The notes beneath the pieces were generated by a model. That model did not search any database. It was not told where the DNA came from and worked only from the letters and a program-made list of their open reading frames with translations. The position numbers were made by a program, and so were the translations under genes. A stretch of DNA of 8,880 nt from Nitriliruptoraceae bacterium (GTDB lineage: Bacteria > Actinomycetota > Nitriliruptoria > Nitriliruptorales > Nitriliruptoraceae), in assembly GCA_007131525.1 (NCBI GenBank), contig SLQK01000071.1, positions 1-8,880 on the forward strand, given 5' to 3'. This document shows, piece by piece, positions 7,921-8,880 of the stretch; the first letter of the stretch is position 1; the number at the start of each line of letters is the position of its first letter.

Positions 7921-8880
7921 TCAGCCGCCGATGTGGGGTGCCACCTCGGCCGCGGCCACCTCGCCGTAGACCCGGCCGAGCCGGTCGAGGAAGCCCTCGG
8001 GCTCGAGGTCGTACTCCTGGGTGCCGATGTGCTCGAGGACGTAGGTCGCGACCATCGAGCCGATCTGGGCCGCACGCTCCAGCGACACCTTCCACGACAA
8101 CCCCGCCAGGAGGCCCGCGCGGAAGGCGTCACCGACCCCCGTCGGGTCCTCCCGGCGCTGCTCGGGGGCCGCGGGTACCTCGACGCAGGCGCCGTCGGAG
8201 GTCTCGATGACCGAACCCTTCGGCCCGAGCGTCGTGATCCGGGTGCCGACCCGGCCGAGCACCTCGTCGCTGGACCAGCCGGTCTTGGTCTCCAGCAGCG
8301 CCTTCTCGTAGTCGTTGGTGATGAGGTAGTGGGCGCCGTCGACCAGCCTGCGCACCTGGGCGCCGTCCATCCGCGCGAGCTGCTGGCCCGGGTCGGCCAT
8401 GAAGCGCATCCCGAGCTGGCGGCACTCGACGGTGTGCCGCAGCATCGCCTCGGGGTCGTTGGGGGAGATCACGACCAGGTCGAGGGCCCCGTGGCGATCG
8501 GCCAACGGCGCCAGCTCGATGAACCTCGCCTCCTCCATGGCGCCGGTGTAGAACGAGGCCATCTGGTTCTGGTCCTGGTCGGTGGTGCACAGGAACCGGG
8601 CGGTGTGCTTCAGCTCCGAGACGTGCACCCCGGAGGTGTCGACGCCGTGCCGCGACAGCCAGGCGCGGTAGTCACCGTCGAAGTCCTGCCCCACGGCGCC
8701 GACCAGCACCGGCGTCAGCCCGAGCTGGGCGAGCCCGAAGGAGATGTTGGCCGCGACCCCACCGCGGCGGACCTCCAGCTCGTCGACCAGGAAGGACAGG
8801 CTGACCCGGTCGAGCTGGTCGGCGACCAGCTGCTCGGCGAACCGGCCCGGGAAGGTCATCAGGTAGTCGGTCGCGATGGA
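7921..8880 (-). CDS. adoK: Adenosine kinase-like PfkB family sugar/nucleoside kinase, 5' partial
   Basis: This PfkB/ribokinase-family enzyme is predicted to phosphorylate adenosine to AMP with ATP in the cytoplasm. The frame is open to the window edge and the visible protein begins SIATDYLMTFPGRF. In mycobacterial AdoK (CbhK) this stretch is preceded by only a few residues, so nearly the whole protein is here and the start is just outside. Numbering from the internal Met at 8859: the substrate-side motif RRGGVAANISFG (31-42), HTARFLCTTDQDQNQMASFY (85-104), DPGQQLARMDG (156-166), TNDYEKALL (181-189), TLGPKG (210-215), and the anion-hole/catalytic motif DPTGVGDAFRAG (238-249) with catalytic Asp244. 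The order and wording of these stretches match Mycobacterium tuberculosis adenosine kinase rather than ribokinase or fructokinase. Other sugars remain possible substrates. The GGDEF gene lies 80 bases downstream on the same strand, and I see no strong terminator in between. Confidence 0.88.
   Translation of the reverse strand, partial: SIATDYLMTFPGRFAEQLVADQLDRVSLSFLVDELEVRRGGVAANISFGLAQLGLTPVLVGAVGQDFDGDYRAWLSRHGVDTSGVHVSELKHTARFLCTTDQDQNQMASFYTGAMEEARFIELAPLADRHGALDLVVISPNDPEAMLRHTVECRQLGMRFMADPGQQLARMDGAQVRRLVDGAHYLITNDYEKALLETKTGWSSDEVLGRVGTRITTLGPKGSVIETSDGACVEVPAAPEQRREDPTGVGDAFRAGLLAGLSWKVSLERAAQIGSMVATYVLEHIGTQEYDLEPEGFLDRLGRVYGEVAAAEVAPHIGG

Noticed and set aside
8119..8154. GVGD instead of GAGD in the PfkB catalytic motif
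   Set aside because: DPTGVGDAFRAG is, as I recall, the normal wording in actinobacterial AdoK-type kinases, so it is not an active-site defect.

Overview
The window comes from a very GC-rich genome. Third codon positions are almost all G or C, there are long shadow ORFs on the opposite strands, and some starts are GTG. Several proteins resemble their actinobacterial counterparts closely: a SerC of the mycobacterial type and a PfkB kinase of the mycobacterial adenosine kinase (AdoK/CbhK) type. I infer a high-GC member of the Actinomycetota. A deep-branching group such as Nitriliruptoria is possible, but the window does not settle this.

Left part (1-4179, plus strand): three genes of one operon joined by ATGA stop/start overlaps. 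They encode a double-domain ABC ATPase (5' end outside the window) and two BPD_transp_2-type permeases. Together they form the cytoplasmic and membrane core of a BmpA/NupNOPQ (YufNOPQ)-type nucleoside importer. The substrate-binding lipoprotein is not in the window and is probably upstream. The ATPase ends in a tandem 7-residue Pro/Asp repeat, and the first permease begins with a disordered acidic tail. A perfect 12-bp hairpin follows the operon and lies between convergent genes.

Middle (4264-6775): two fold-type I PLP aminotransferases diverge from a ~200-bp region. The minus-strand one is an AspAT of subgroup Ib; the plus-strand one is phosphoserine aminotransferase SerC. The region between them holds two similar small inverted repeats that could be an operator.

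Right part (6680-8880, minus strand): an adenosine kinase-like PfkB protein (5' end outside the window) followed by a six-helix membrane protein with a C-terminal GGDEF domain. The GGDEF domain has a substituted active site (GGDVF, and the first metal-binding Asp replaced by Gly) but keeps the RxxD inhibitory-site motif. This suggests a c-di-GMP receptor rather than a cyclase. Its C-terminal tail overlaps the 3' end of serC antisense by 96 bp.

Most of the window is ordinary metabolism: nucleoside import, purine salvage, and amino-acid transamination. I see no CRISPR array, mobile element, tRNA or rRNA, and no clear new multi-gene system. The degenerate membrane GGDEF protein is the most unusual item.
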